A stretch of 64,000 nt of DNA from Ypsolopha sequella (GCA_934047225.1 OW204005.1:21646396-21710395); one strand, 5' to 3'; positions 43,265-54,235 are shown, counted from the stretch's first letter. Notes: generated from the sequence alone by a model not told the origin. Numbers and translations: made by a program.

Positions 43265-43545
43265 GTTGGATATAATAAGTTGGAAGTGAGGAGAGACCTG
43301 GCGCTACTAATTTATCTTTTTAAAGTTTTGCGAGGTATATTGTTCAATCCGCGGTTGGTAGCGTCCTTGAAGCTGTTTGTGCCGGATAACTATCTTCGCG
43401 CGAAAAATCACAAGTTGCTTAGCGTGCAGCATGCGCGCGCACTAATGTTCTTAAAGAGTCACCTGTTGTAAAGGCACTCCATCTTTTCAACAGAATCGAC
43501 AACCTTACGGATACCGATTTGTTTAGTTGTTCTAAATATAATTTG
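43265..43545 (+). pseudogene. LINE ORF2 C-terminal fragment, copy B
   Basis: Closely similar to 41972-42230: NKLEVRRDLALLIYLFKVLR, RLVASLKLFVPDNYLRAK, then frameshift to ALHLFNRIDNLTDTDLFSCS. It keeps about 30 bases that copy A lacks (TTAAAGAGTC region) and has no hAT ends. Both copies derive from the same LINE family. Confidence 0.72.
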
Positions 43546-43901
43546 TGACATACATACTACATGTCATGAAAATATGGTACAAATAGTATAATTATACTAC
43601 GGAATCCATCCCTGCTGATGAGTAGGATAGCGTACTAGCGCTGCCTGCCTAGCCCTAGATCCTGCATTGTGTGTGTTGTCAGGGAATGGAAGCTGCATTT
43701 TTTACATTTTTGTACGTCAAAGAAATGCACGAACAACTTCGTCACTGAAGAGACGAGTTACATTCACATATTTACTGAAAGCATTCCTTCCAAATACGAA
43801 CTGTCGTGCAGTTTTTGAACATTTAATATGTTTTCTATCCCTCACCTAGACGTAGTAGCATTCTAAATTCTATGTCACAAATCTACAAATAAATCTACAT
43901 A
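43546..43901. other. No gene recognised
   Basis: Spacer without structure. Confidence 0.3.
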
Positions 43902-44069
43902 GTAACACCGATTCGGGTAAACACGTTTTAACTTATTTACAGGACTAAACTTAATTTAACCGTTCTGTCTTTTTCTTTCTGTATCGAACAGACAAAGACA
44001 GGACGCTCGTAATAAGGTTATATAGTCCTGTCAAATAAGTTAAGTTGTGTTGCGCCGAATCGATACCAT
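43902..44069. mobile_element. Family g foldback, copy 4
   Basis: AACACCGATTCGGGTAAACA at the left, centre TATCGAACAGACAAAG, and right arm ending GCGCCGAATCGATACC. Confidence 0.83.
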
Positions 44070-44098
44070 TAATCGTAAATAAGTATTTGCTTGTTTAT

Positions 44099-44430
44099 TT
44101 AAGAGCGATTTCGCAGCCGGATTGTGAAAAACCCGCCTTTTCCTAATTAATTGAAACAGAACACTTAAATTTAAAAGTTATTCAACAAAAATTTATAACC
44201 TAGGTATTGTATACACCAGAATTAGAAAAACAAATTTTTTTTTATTGAAAATTTTTGAAGTTCTAATTTACGGAAACCAACGTAAACTTTGCGATGGCAA
44301 CATATGCAATACATAGCTAATATAGGTTTTGTTTGAATAACTATTGAGTGAATTTTGAATTTAAGTGTTCTGTTTTGATTAATTAGAAAAAGGCGGGTTT
44401 TTCACAATCTGGCTGCGAAACCGCTCTTAA
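44099..44430. mobile_element. Family b foldback MITE, copy 6, TTAA at both ends
   Basis: TTAAGAGCGATTTCGCAGCC ... GGCTGCGAAACCGCTCTTAA, 332 bp. The most complete uninterrupted copy. Confidence 0.87.
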
Positions 44431-44684
44431 ACAAAAGAAACGCCAAATGGTTAACATATTTCATTACACTATATAATATTTTAGTTTTTTTTTAATTCAT
44501 TGAGGACAGTTGTCTCTTTTCCAGAAAAAAAACACGCATTAACACCTCATTCCCTCAACTGAAAAACTTTTATCGTGACTGAATTTTTCATGACTTTTCA
44601 TATTACTTTTTTTAAAGATATTGAAAAGACATATCGGGCTAAGTTTATTGCCCTTTTTCTCAGATTAATCAACGTGGTGGATTT

Positions 44685-44911
44685 CAGTAGCTTGCATAGA
44701 ACTTTTTGCTGGAAAAGCAATGAGAAGATCAAGTTGGACAACAAAAAATGAACAACTTAGAAAAAAAAATGAAAATTTTAATTTTCTTTTTCTTTTCATT
44801 TTCTACCCTGGTGACACACAAATAATTATTTAACAAAGTGATGGGTAAAAAAAATTTACTAACCTGACCTTCTAATTGCTTCTCCAGCAAAAAGTTCTGT
44901 GCACGCCACTG
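44685..44911. mobile_element. hAT-like MITE, 227 bp, near-perfect 8-bp duplication
   Basis: The ends CAGTAGCTTGCATAGAACTT and AAGTTCTGTGCACGCCACTG are inverted repeats (CAGTGGCGTGC type), extending inward through TTTTGCTGGA. The flanks are GTGGATTT (44677-44684) and ATGGATTT (44912-44919), 7 of 8 matching. Confidence 0.85.
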
Positions 44912-44984
44912 ATGGATTTAGGCCTCGTATTTATGCTTACATTATATTTGTATTTATTATATTTATTTTATTTATTGATTATAA

Positions 44985-45120
44985 AATTCTAATTAACAGA
45001 AACAAATGGAAATTTTGCGATATAAGTATATACAATACATTTGTTGAGCAAAATATGAATATAAGGGTTCTGTTTCGATTAAATAGAAAAAGGCGGGTTT
45101 TTCACAATCCGCCTGCTGAA
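44985..45120. mobile_element. Family b MITE, partial copy 7
   Basis: AACAGAAACAAATGGAAATT and AAAAAGGCGGGTTTTTCAC match family b's right half. Confidence 0.7.
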
Positions 45121-46595
45121 CGGGTCTATTTGATAAAGTGACACAAAGTCATTTCTGTAATACGTGTTCTTTGACAGTTTCAAACTTTTTACTTTTTAGA
45201 AACCAAGCAACCTTATTTTATCTTATTATATCTTATTTATTTATCTTATTTAATCCATGATGATGACAGAAGTTCGTAACCCGACTTCTGAGAAAATAAA
45301 ATACTAGACAAGTATTTGGTTTTTAAATAGATATTTTTTTGGCAATACTGTAAACTAGACTAGATTGATAAACTTAAATAACATATAAATAATGATAATT
45401 TTTTTTATAAAACTAACTTAAAATGAAATAAAATATAAAAAGAAAAACAAATACCGACCTGTCTGTTTTTTGATCGTTATTTTTTAACAAATTCAAAATA
45501 TTAAATTGAAGGGCCCCAAATTTCAGTCACATTTTTTGGCATTGAATAGGTTAACACTAAAAATTTCAAATAAAACAGAATTTATTGATTTTTATTTCAG
45601 CCTGTTGGGTACTTTTATTGCCTGCAGTCATAAATTATTTATTTTATTTAAATTAGGGACCTAGTAAAAGTAAAGTCCATTCTGAAATGCTTACTGTCAG
45701 AGCGAAAATTTTTGCAAAGTAACTTAGCTTCTGTTCTCTATGAACTATTATGCAATAAAGAAAATTTAATTTTGACAGCGCTAAAACCAAAATTAAAGCC
45801 GCCAGAATCGGCTTTAGTAGGCATGTGTAAAATAAATAAATAGTTAAATTTATTATTGGGCTATGTTATGTATCTTTGATTCTGCTGTGACCCTAGTTAC
45901 AAAGAAGCAAGTTGTTCATAAGTTCAGGGCAAGATGGCCACTGAACTCGCGCAAGCGACAACTTCTGCCATCCACAATCTCTTTTATGCTTCTGTGAGCC
46001 TGGTAAAAGTGCAAGAAATGCTAAGCGAAAACCACGTAACTACAAAACCCGAATTGCGCAGACGCGGCCGGCCTTTTCAATAAGTTGCTGTCTATTTTTT
46101 TAAAGCGTGTCTCATCCAAAAATGAACTGACAAAATTTATTTAAAAAAAGTTTTGCTCATCACACTGAACAAACCAATAAAAAATACCGCGAAAAAAAAT
46201 TTATTGCATATCATAGTTGCTACTGCAAAAGTGGTAGTGCCATAATGATCCAATCCACAATTCTGTCCAATTTGAGTTTGGTACAGTGCCTCCAAGGAAG
46301 GAAATTCTCATATTGTAATGTACCAACGTATCAACAATGTACCAACTTATCTGTTAAATCTATGTCATTAACATACAGATACTTACGCCTACTAGGCAAA
46401 TACTAGAGATTTCCATCTACTACGAAACTATCACACCTCTTTCACATCCATCCATCAATCTACGGTCAAAGTTTTAATTCAAGGCAGGTCAAGGAAAGGG
46501 ATAGCTACAAAACTTATCTTAGTTTAATGTGGCGCTATTTTCTATATTCTAGTAAAGGAGAAACGATATAGTTCATCTCGCTTACTTACAAAATT
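45121..46595. other. No gene; family c partial copy at 45712-45817
   Basis: AT-rich. TTTGACAGCGCTAAAACC, then AAATTAAAGCCGCCAGAAT and CGGCTTTAG, is the right arm of family c copy 4. Nothing else is recognised. Confidence 0.5.
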
Positions 46596-46731
46596 GTGTC
46601 AATTCGGTGTATCACGATTCACGATGTAACTTATTTGATAGGACTGTACTCAATTTGAGCATTCTGTATCGAAAAGACAAAGACAGGACGCTTAAAATAA
46701 GGTTAGTTCTGTTTTACACCAAATCGACACC
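46596..46731. mobile_element. Family g foldback, copy 5
   Basis: TGTGTCAATTCGGTGTATCA ... ACACCAAATCGACACC with centre CTGTATCGAAAAGACA. The arms are partly deleted. Confidence 0.8.
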
Positions 46732-46770
46732 AGTACCAGAGAATATAAAGTACCATCCCTTTCCTCAAAC

Positions 46771-46934
46771 TGTAAACTTGACTTGACTTATTTGACAGAA
46801 CTAACCTTATTTTAAGCGTCCTGTCTTTGTCTTTTCGATACAGAAAGAAAAAGACAGAACACTTAGATTAAGTTTAGTTTAAGTGTTTAGTGCTCAGAAT
46901 AAGGGAGGTTTAGTGTTACACCGAATCGACACCA
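46771..46934. mobile_element. Family g foldback, copy 6
   Basis: GACTTATTTGACAGAACTAA, centre TTTTCGATACAGAAAG, right end GTTACACCGAATCGACACC with a small insertion before it. Confidence 0.8.
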
Positions 46935-46985
46935 CTGTACCAGAGAATATAAAGTATTACTACGTAACTGTACTGTGTGTGAAAA

Positions 46986-47121
46986 TTGTGTCGATTCGGT
47001 ATACTTAACACGATTTAACAGAACTAAACTTAATGTAAGTGTTCTGTCTTTTCGTACTTGTATCGAAAAAATACAAAGACAGGACCCTCAAAAGTCCTGT
47101 CGTGTTGCGTCGAATCGACAC
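46986..47121. mobile_element. Family g foldback, copy 7
   Basis: TTGTGTCGATTCGGTATACT ... TTGCGTCGAATCGACACC. The third member of a cluster within 530 bases. The spacers between copies share ACCAGAGAATATAAAGTA. Confidence 0.8.
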
Positions 47122-48186
47122 CAAGTGTGATGAAGTGTGTGTGTAATTTCTTCTTAGTCCTATACAATTAGCATCATACATGTGCTGCCATCTGTAAATT
47201 ACTACCTAAACTAGAACGAAGTACATAATATAACGGAAGAAGTAATCGTGCGCAGCGTCACTGTTTTTGTGAACATCTATTAGCCTCTGAAACCCTAGTA
47301 GAAACTCGACTGAATGAAGCAGCATCGATTCGATTGATCCGATCGATCCGCATCGGTATCGATCGATCGATGTATTCGATGAAAGTGTGATGATGATTTG
47401 ATAAATTTGCTGTTAAATGATCATCAACGTATTGATCAGATCATCACAGGATTGTCAAAAGGAAATGGACAAAAGAAAAGTTTACTTTCATAGTTGAAAA
47501 TAACAAATCCGAGTCTAAGTCAAACAAACTTCGTCCGATTGGGGTGGTTGGTGGTCATTGTTGGTCATTGTTGTGTGGTTCATCTGTTGAGGGCGTCTCT
47601 CATCAAGACAAAATCATGGTTATTGTGTTCATCAACTTCCAAGGAACACATGAAAGCATCGCCACTTTTTGTCAGCCGAAAACTAGCCGCCGAAATTGAG
47701 AATTTGTCCTCTTGAGTAGCTCTGAGAGCCTGGTACAACGCGCACAGTTTTGCGCAAGCGCGCCGACTCGTGCGCAGTAATCGTGCACGTCGCTGCGCGC
47801 GCAAGGTCGTTTGATCAGTGTCGTAAACTCGTAAAGCAATAACTCTGCCTACACCGCTTTTGAATTACCATCTTTAAATACGTACGCATAAGGTACACTT
47901 TATATGCAAATTTACTGTAGTTAGTTGAAATTACTTTATGGACATACGCGCAGAGCTCTTGGGCTGCGCGTGCTTTGCACGTCGTGCCATGTTCATTGTG
48001 TTGTGTGTCGCTAACAAAGGCATAAAGAATCACGCGCTTTATTTATTCTTTTACATTAGTAGTTCGGTGATTTTGTAACTATTTTGCAATTTATTAGGTC
48101 CCACCATCGAACAGTAGCTTGTCTATGGTTACTTCTGTCTATGGGTCCTTTCTACTTACTTCCACACTTCCACAGATAACCCGGGG
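47122..48186. other. No gene; ATCGAT cluster and GC-rich patch
   Basis: 47325-47385 holds a dense run of GATCGAT/TCGATCGA words. 47720-47820 is rich in GCGC. Short frames on both strands show no family. Confidence 0.35.
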
Positions 48187-49390
48187 TATTATAAATGCGA
48201 ATGTGTGTTTGTTATTTGTTGGTTGTTGGTTTGTATGTTTGTCCTTCTTTCACGCAGCGAGCAATGGATCGACGTAATTTTTAGGGTTCCGTACCTAAAA
48301 GGTACAAATTGAACTATCGTACAGAATAGTCCTGCGTCCCGCAGTACCTATCAATTTTCAGGTGATTTTGTCAGTGGTGTATATAGTGGACAGGGTACGC
48401 TAGTCGTGGTTGCAACCCGCACGAAAATATTGAAACTTTTTAGGGTTCCGTACCTAAAAGGTACAAAAGGAACCTTATAGTGAGACTCCGTTGTCCGTCC
48501 GTTCGTCCGTATGTCACAGCCTCTTAACTTTAGCACCGTTAAAGATAAAGGCATGCAATTTGGCGCAAAAATAGCATTAATTTGCCCACATATCACGGTG
48601 TGAAACAAATGTGAAAATTTTTAAATTGTTCAAAATATTTCCAAAACAAAAGTGAGAAAAATAAAAAAATAATATTCTAAAAATACAATATAGGTATTAA
48701 ATTGTAGATATTAAAAAGTTAATAGTAAAAATATATACTTTTACGATATTTACTGGCACTGGTTTCGAGAAATCTTTAAAAAACCACAAAAATATATATG
48801 TCCCACCCACACCCGCTTATATTCGAAACTGGTAGACCGAAAAATATGAATAAAATGTCGATTATAGATCATACATAACTGGCTTATTATAGGAAAACTA
48901 CAAAGACTTAAAAAAAATTTGCACAATTTAGAAATATAAAAAAATAAATAAAAAAAATATTTTATAAAAATACAACATGGGTATCAAATTGTAGGTATTA
49001 AAAAGCTGATTGTAAAAATATATAGTTTAATTAGAGCATCTATTTCGAGAAATCCTTGAAAAACCATAAGACATTGTATGTATTGTATGTATAAGGGGGG
49101 GGCCTTATCTCCAAAACTGGTGGACCAAAAAATATGAAAAAAATCATGGTAATATGACATGTGTTTACGAAAAGATTACAAGAAAAATAAACTGGTTGAG
49201 GAATTCACGAAAAAAAAAATGACCAAATTAAATTTATCACCCACTTACTTTACCACCACTTAGTCTGACTCGCACTTGGCCGATTTTTTGCATAGATATA
49301 GTTTATGGGCCGGAGAGTGACATAAGCTACTTTTTATCCCGGGAAAATGCAGAGGAAGTCAGCGCGGGCGAAGCCGCGGGCAAAAGCTAG
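48187..49390 (+). mobile_element. Helitron-like element with inner insertion
   Basis: The left part, TATTATAAATGCGAATGTGT to GGATCGACGTAATTTTT, and the right part, ATAGATATAGTTTATGGGCC to the GCGGGCGAAGCCGCGGGC hairpin and terminal CTAG before T, are the two halves of a familiar lepidopteran Helitron-type repeat. They are separated by a ~1.0 kb insertion. No Rep/helicase gene. Confidence 0.72.
48283..49282. mobile_element. GGGTTCCGTACC repeat inserted in the Helitron, with internal duplications
   Basis: It runs from AGGGTTCCGTACCTAAAAGG to CGCACTTGGCCGA, bordered by T-runs on both sides. The head sequence recurs at 48442. A ~295-bp block (48640-48935) is repeated at 48936-49230 in diverged form (TTTCGAGAAATCNTTNAAAA, CTGGTNGACCNAAAAATATG). 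A shorter inverted relative lies at 58293-58541. Confidence 0.65.
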
Positions 49391-49634
49391 TTCATGTACA
49401 ATAATATACAATCCTCCCAACTAAGAGGAAGATATGGTACGTTCTTAATGTCTTCAACTGAAAAATGGACCTCTTTTTGAACGAGCGCCACCGAACGATA
49501 GAGATAGAGCGACGAGCTTCGACAGTAGCGCGAGCGAGACGAAGTGAATAAATACTGGTCCATGGGCCTGTATTTGTAGGTCCACACGCGGGAAGCCGGG
49601 TGCTGTGTCTTCCCTTTTGTTTTGTCTAACTAAG

Positions 49635-49904
49635 TATACAAGGTGACTTTTTGATCATCGTCCAAATTCATACTGGTGGCTTGGTAAGTGATCAGTATCA
49701 TGGATCAATAACAATTTTGGTGAAATTCGTAAAATGAAATTTCGACTCCCCGTAGTGATTCACTCGGGACTGGAACTGAATTTCTATGGGAAGCCGAAAT
49801 TTCATTTTACGAATTTCACAAAAATTGTTACTGATCCAAGATACTGATCACTTATCAAGCCTCCAGTATTAATTTGGACGATGATCAAAAAGTCACCTTG
49901 TATA
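49635..49904. mobile_element. Family a foldback MITE, copy 4
   Basis: TATACAAGGTGACTTTTT ... AAAAAGTCACCTTGTATA with nearly full complementarity. The best-preserved copy. Confidence 0.9.
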
Positions 49905-49913
49905 ACATGGCTA

Positions 49914-50429
49914 TTAAGGCGAATGGATACGCCAACTGCAATTTGGACCTGTCTTTGAAGGCCTACTCCTCCCACACGGGTGGTCCAAAAACGTTCATAA
50001 AAATATATAATAGGCATTATAGAGCCAAAAATAAATTTTAAGTTTCATAAACTGTTTTTCTATTGACAAAAAAAACAAAATACAAAAAATTTTTGACAAA
50101 AAAAAATCGAAGTCATCGAAAGTTTCACATGATTAACACAAGAATTCTCTTACTCCTTCCAAACACCTTAAGCGATTTTAATTATTATTTCACCAAATTA
50201 TAGGAAATTTTTAGATCTAAAAAATGTTAGTTCAAAATTTATTTTCCGTTCATGGCGTCCATGTGAAAAGTATTATTTTCTCCTATTTTGCGCTAGCCGG
50301 AGACGCAGTGGTTGTCGTAACAGCCACTTTTCAAGGCACGCTGAAATAAACATTATTTCAATGTCGTTTCCGTTGATATTTGTACCGACACACATCGAGT
50401 TACTTATTTAGCGTGGTCATACGCCTTAA
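49914..50429. mobile_element. Family d element, copy 1, TTAA-flanked
   Basis: TTAAGGCGAATGGATACGCC at the left, GGTCATACGCCTTAA at the right. The interior matches 63182-63671 almost base for base. Confidence 0.85.
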
Positions 50430-50850
50430 GGCGATATGTAAAAGTTTTAGCGTCCCTGTTACTCCATATGCGAAAAAACCCTCAGTGCGAGAGGGACGGA
50501 TTCGTGGAAAAGTAGCAAAAAATTGCTTTTTTATTAATATAAAATGTACTAAAAATGTATATGATACTGTTAAAACCCATCTAATAAAATATAATTGCAG
50601 TCCATATGTCATTCTAAATTGTCAAACCAGGAGAGTTGGTCTCGAAAAAGACCTCATTTCAATAAATATTTCTATCGATCCGAATTTCTCCAATCGCGTT
50701 TCTGTCAGAAAAAAAAAAACAAAAATAATATACGATTTTATTATTTTTAATACATTATTCACTGAAGTAGATATGCAAGTTCTTATTAAGTGTCGATTTT
50801 TTTTCCGTAGCGCTTTAATTCTTCTGTGATAATGATAAATTGATAATAGT
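50426..50850 (+). mobile_element. Family e element, copy 1, sharing a TTAA with family d
   Basis: TTAAGGCGATATGTAAAAGT, TTTAGCGTCCCTGTTACTCC, CAGTGCGAGAGGGACGGATT. The left end shares the four bases TTAA (50426-50429) with the right end of family d copy 1. The 149-codon frame within is not protein-like. Confidence 0.72.
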
Positions 50851-50857
50851 TAATGAT

Positions 50858-50935
50858 TGGTAGAGCAATCGCCCGGTAAGAGAGAGGTCCCGGGTTCGAA
50901 TCCCGGTTCAGAGCTCCTCACATCCAGATTTACTT
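50858..50935 (+). mobile_element. tRNA-derived SINE head
   Basis: TTGGTAGAGCAATCGCCCGG and GGTCCCGGGTTCGAATCCCG carry Pol III A- and B-box-like words. No acceptor stem pairs, so it is not a tRNA gene. Same family as 26060-26176. Confidence 0.6.
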
Positions 50936-51379
50936 TTCTTTCTGCGTTTCTATACTGCAATGATATAATGTTAAATTTATATGTCCTTGCGATGGATAAA
51001 TCGCCAAGTGTTCAAACATAGAAATTTATTTCTGTCATAGTTACTTCTAAGTTTAGCTTATTTCAAGTAAAGTAAGTAATTCGTTTTTTGATTTCTTGTA
51101 TCCTTTTTTAATGTTATTTAAAAAATACTACCTACATAATATTAATTTGATTACATTGGTTAATCTTACACAGAAAATTGAATTTTTACCCGTTTTTTTC
51201 GTGTCTTGGGTTTCCCCTTTTATTTCCCTTATTCCGCCACTGCTTCTGTTAACACATTGACTGCGCTAATAATGAACAAAATAATATATGTATCCGTTTT
51301 ACGTCGAATAGCAAACGTTAGAATACAGATATATGTATATTCATAGAAACTAAACTAAGAAGTTTACTCTATATTTTAA
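50936..51379. other. No gene recognised
   Basis: AT-rich spacer, possibly SINE body. Confidence 0.3.
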
Positions 51380-51387
51380 GTTACAAG

Positions 51388-51877
51388 CAAGGGCGTACGC
51401 AGGGGGGTAGGTAGGGGCAGCTGCCCCCCCTGGGCAAAAACAGCCCTCCCTGGAGTGTGAGGCAAGCAAGTGTTATGTATTAAAATTAATATCTCGCTTT
51501 ACACTGGAAACTAACTATTGTCTTAAAACATACTGTAGGTAAGCTGTATGCATACATAGAGACTACTGAAAATCCCGGGAGACTAATTTTTTTAAGATAA
51601 ATTTAATATAGAAAATACATACGTAGTGTTCAATAATTTGTTTGTCTTTTTCGTTTTAGAACCTTAGACATAAGACATTTTTATTCATAATTAAGATTAC
51701 ACGTCAAAAAATTGTAAAATTATTCAGCATTCATTGCATACAGCTACAGAAGTAGCCTTAAAAAAAAACAATACCAATTACGTCAAATACAGAATAATAA
51801 ATGTCAAAGAATAATCATATGCCTATATTATTGAGTTTCTGCCCCCCCCCCTGAGTGAAATCCTGTGTACGCCCTTG
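51388..51877. mobile_element. hAT-like non-autonomous element, 490 bp, near-perfect 8-bp duplication
   Basis: The ends CAAGGGCGTACGCAGGGGGG and CCTGTGTACGCCCTTG are inverted repeats. The flanks GTTACAAG (51380-51387) and GTTGCAAG (51878-51885) match at 7 of 8. C-rich and G-rich runs next to both ends are characteristic. The interior is AT-rich and non-coding. Confidence 0.87.
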
Positions 51878-51885
51878 GTTGCAAG

Positions 51886-52669
51886 TGAATAAAAGCCTGT
51901 TTCGTTTAAATACTAAATTTTTTCAGATTTCTGTATCCACTTATGGGGATATCTAGAACGCCTTTCCCAAAATAGGCCTTTTTGAAGTCTGTTATTCTCA
52001 ATATTATATTTTTATGTTTAATTTTACTAGCAACTTACTCAATTCAATTGACTGTGGAAAAAATCAAGTATCTTTTATCGTTTCATAATATAATGAACCT
52101 CTGTCCTGCGTTTATTTTGAAATTTTTGCCATTCCCGTAAGCATACAAGCTCAATTATTGACCCGCTCAAAATGTAGCTCAGAGACAAAAGCAGTAAGTA
52201 CATATTTTTCAATGCAAGTGCTCGTAAAGGCCCACTTTTTATGCATCAAAACCGAACAGAAAGTCGATTATTTTGCCCTAGGGCTTTATTATTATTATTT
52301 TTTTAATTTAGTTACAATGGTTGGCTAACCTGCAACCTTTCCTGTGTACCATACATTTTATTCTTTTTTTTCCACTGTTTAACGGCTCTGGTCCTTTTGA
52401 GCCAATCATAATTTAAAGTTCACAAGATTATATTTGTTTTCATTTCCTCACACTATGCATTGAAAAACGTAGTATGATGCACGGGCGTAAGAGCAATAAA
52501 TTACTCGGTTACGTTTAAAACACTCGCCACGCTCGTGTTTTAAATCATCCTTGTAATTTATTCCTTTTCGCCCTTGTAGCATAAACTACTATTATAATGC
52601 CGTATTATACCCATGTACCACGTACTACGCCAACATACCCAACGTAAACAATAGAGCAATGCTACTAAG
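51886..52669. other. No gene recognised
   Basis: AT-rich DNA upstream of the NOL4-like locus. Confidence 0.35.
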
Positions 52670-52930
52670 GACGTTCAGTAAATACGGCGCGTTATCTCCC
52701 GCTCGGCGAAGTGCGAGCATTATCGGGCGCCGCGGGCGGCGATCGGCCCGATTGTTTCGCGGGCAATTAGCCCGGCCCGTCCCGCACGTGCCATCCGCCC
52801 GACCGACAGTGCACCGCGCGCACGGGACGCGAGCGGCCGTCTGCAGGTTGCCCCACGCCGCGACGCCCCATTCCTACACGGGACTTCGCTCGCGGCCCGC
52901 GCGGGACGTTCCATTTTCGAAAACTGACGC
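52670..52930. promoter_or_regulatory. CpG-rich island upstream of the NOL4-like gene
   Basis: The densest GC/CpG stretch in the window, with CGGGCGCCGCGGGCGGCGAT and GCGGGCAATTAGCCCG (a homeodomain-like CAATTAG core inside an inverted CGGGC). It is open in several frames because of composition. I infer a regulatory island or distal promoter about 0.8-1.0 kb before the start codon. Confidence 0.45.
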
Positions 52931-53116
52931 CATCTTTCCGACGCTTGGTACCTTTTTGTTCATTTCGCCTTCTTTTTGAGAAAGGCTTACCAGAAAAGTT
53001 TTGGAAACTTTTTCTTTTTGTCTTTAAAGTTTTTCCAAATTTTTGGTCCCGCACACCTGTTGCCGACGGCCGTCGAATTCATCCTTTACCCCAGCAAATT
53101 GGATTGATTCGTTGAT

Positions 53117-53150
53117 TATAAAGATTCTGATCTTAGATCCGTTCGTCAGT
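53117..53150 (+). promoter_or_regulatory. Candidate TATA plus initiator for the NOL4-like gene
   Basis: TATAAAG at 53117-53123 and TCAGT at 53146-53150 (A+1 at 53148) are spaced 31 bases, the usual arthropod TATA-Inr distance. A splice-acceptor-like TTTATTTCCAG ending at 53654 would allow a spliced 5'UTR. Chance occurrence cannot be excluded. Confidence 0.35.
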
Positions 53151-53719
53151 TCTTCTGACTTTTATTGGGGCCGTCATTTAATTTAAAATAATTATTCATT
53201 TACAATTACTGTTTTAATACTTTACAATTGTTATTTCACTAAGCATTTATAACCATTCCAAACTTTTGTATGAAATCCATATTAATTTCTACCGAGAAAT
53301 CCTTCTCAATAACCGCAATGCAGTTTGCAGTGTTAATTTTTGTAATTTGCTCAAAACATTGCGATCCAATCCACAAATTACTTGACCAAGTATTTCCTAA
53401 TTCGCATTGATGTGAAAAGAGCAAAACACTCAACGGAAAACGTCGGCAGAACTTTCCTTCAAATTGAGAGTCGTTCATCTCATGACATCCCAAAACTTCA
53501 GCGCCGCCGACGGAGTTCTGAAAGTTCCACACGCACGCTAGACGACAACCAAACAACTTTCGAGTCGTAACTTTAAAACAGTCCACCTGCAACTTCATTC
53601 ACCTAAAAAAGAAACAAAAGAGTACCGAGAATGATAAATAAAGTTTATTTCCAGTGTCCGTGGCAATCCTAATACAAGTGACGATATTAATAAGACTATA
53701 AAGTGCCGGTGAAGTCAAA

Positions 53720-54235
53720 ATGGCTGCAGCAATGATAACAGATCGAGGACTCAGAAAGAAGTTAACTCAGGAAGTTATGCCTGAGAAACCACCACGGAAA
53801 CCTTCTAAACGCAAATCCACCGCGGGAACTTCTAAAGCCAAGAAAAACGAGCAGAATAATAATAAAAAGCCGAAAATATCAACTGGAGATCCCAAATTGG
53901 ATCTGTTTTCAACTTATCAGCCTTGGGTGATACAAACTTACGGGGATTTGGCCAAAACAAAGACAATAACTTTGAAAAAGTATGCGCGAATCCTTCGTAC
54001 GCTGAGGGGGGAGGAGTGTAACAGTTCTGATAGTTCGAAATTTCGTTTTTGGGTGAAGGCAAAGGGTTTTCATGTTGGGAAGCCTCCAGGGTATGATGCT
54101 AAAGCTGCCGACGGCATAGTGTGTCGATACAGTGTGGCGGACGCAGAAGGTTCAGCACGAGGTCCCGATGGTCAAGAAATGTATTCCAGCTCTCAGAATG
54201 ATCCCCCGCTGTATATACCAACACCACCATTAAAG
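53720..54235 (+). CDS. NOL4: NOL4-like nuclear protein, first coding exon (172 codons)
   Basis: An ATG in context GTCAAAATGG opens 172 codons ending at a consensus donor AAG|GTAAGA (phase 0). Residues 10-55 are Lys/Arg/Asn-rich with nuclear-localisation-like KPSKRKS and KKPK. Residues 69-88 (WVIQTYGDLAKTKTITLKKY) and 107-117 (KFRFWVKAKGF) are the hallmark N-terminal motifs of the NOL4/NOL4L family (TYGD, KTKT-T-KKY, K-FWVK-KGF). Vertebrate NOL4 is a nuclear/nucleolar protein, mainly neural, with poorly known molecular function. The rest of the gene is not in the window: the donor implies further exons beyond 64000. The in-frame stop at about 54290 is past the donor and only matters for an unspliced form. 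Family assignment is from motif memory and I consider it firm. Confidence 0.85.

Noticed and set aside
50380..50829. 149-codon plus-strand frame
   Set aside because: It spans the junction of family d and family e elements and has no protein-like motif.
50858..50935. tRNA-like sequence with a good B box
   Set aside because: No acceptor stem or anticodon arm pairs properly, and a second diverged copy exists at 26060. A SINE head is the better explanation.
52659..52979. 106-codon plus-strand frame and overlapping minus frames
   Set aside because: Several frames are open at once because of high GC. The Arg/Pro/Ala-rich peptide looks like composition, not coding.
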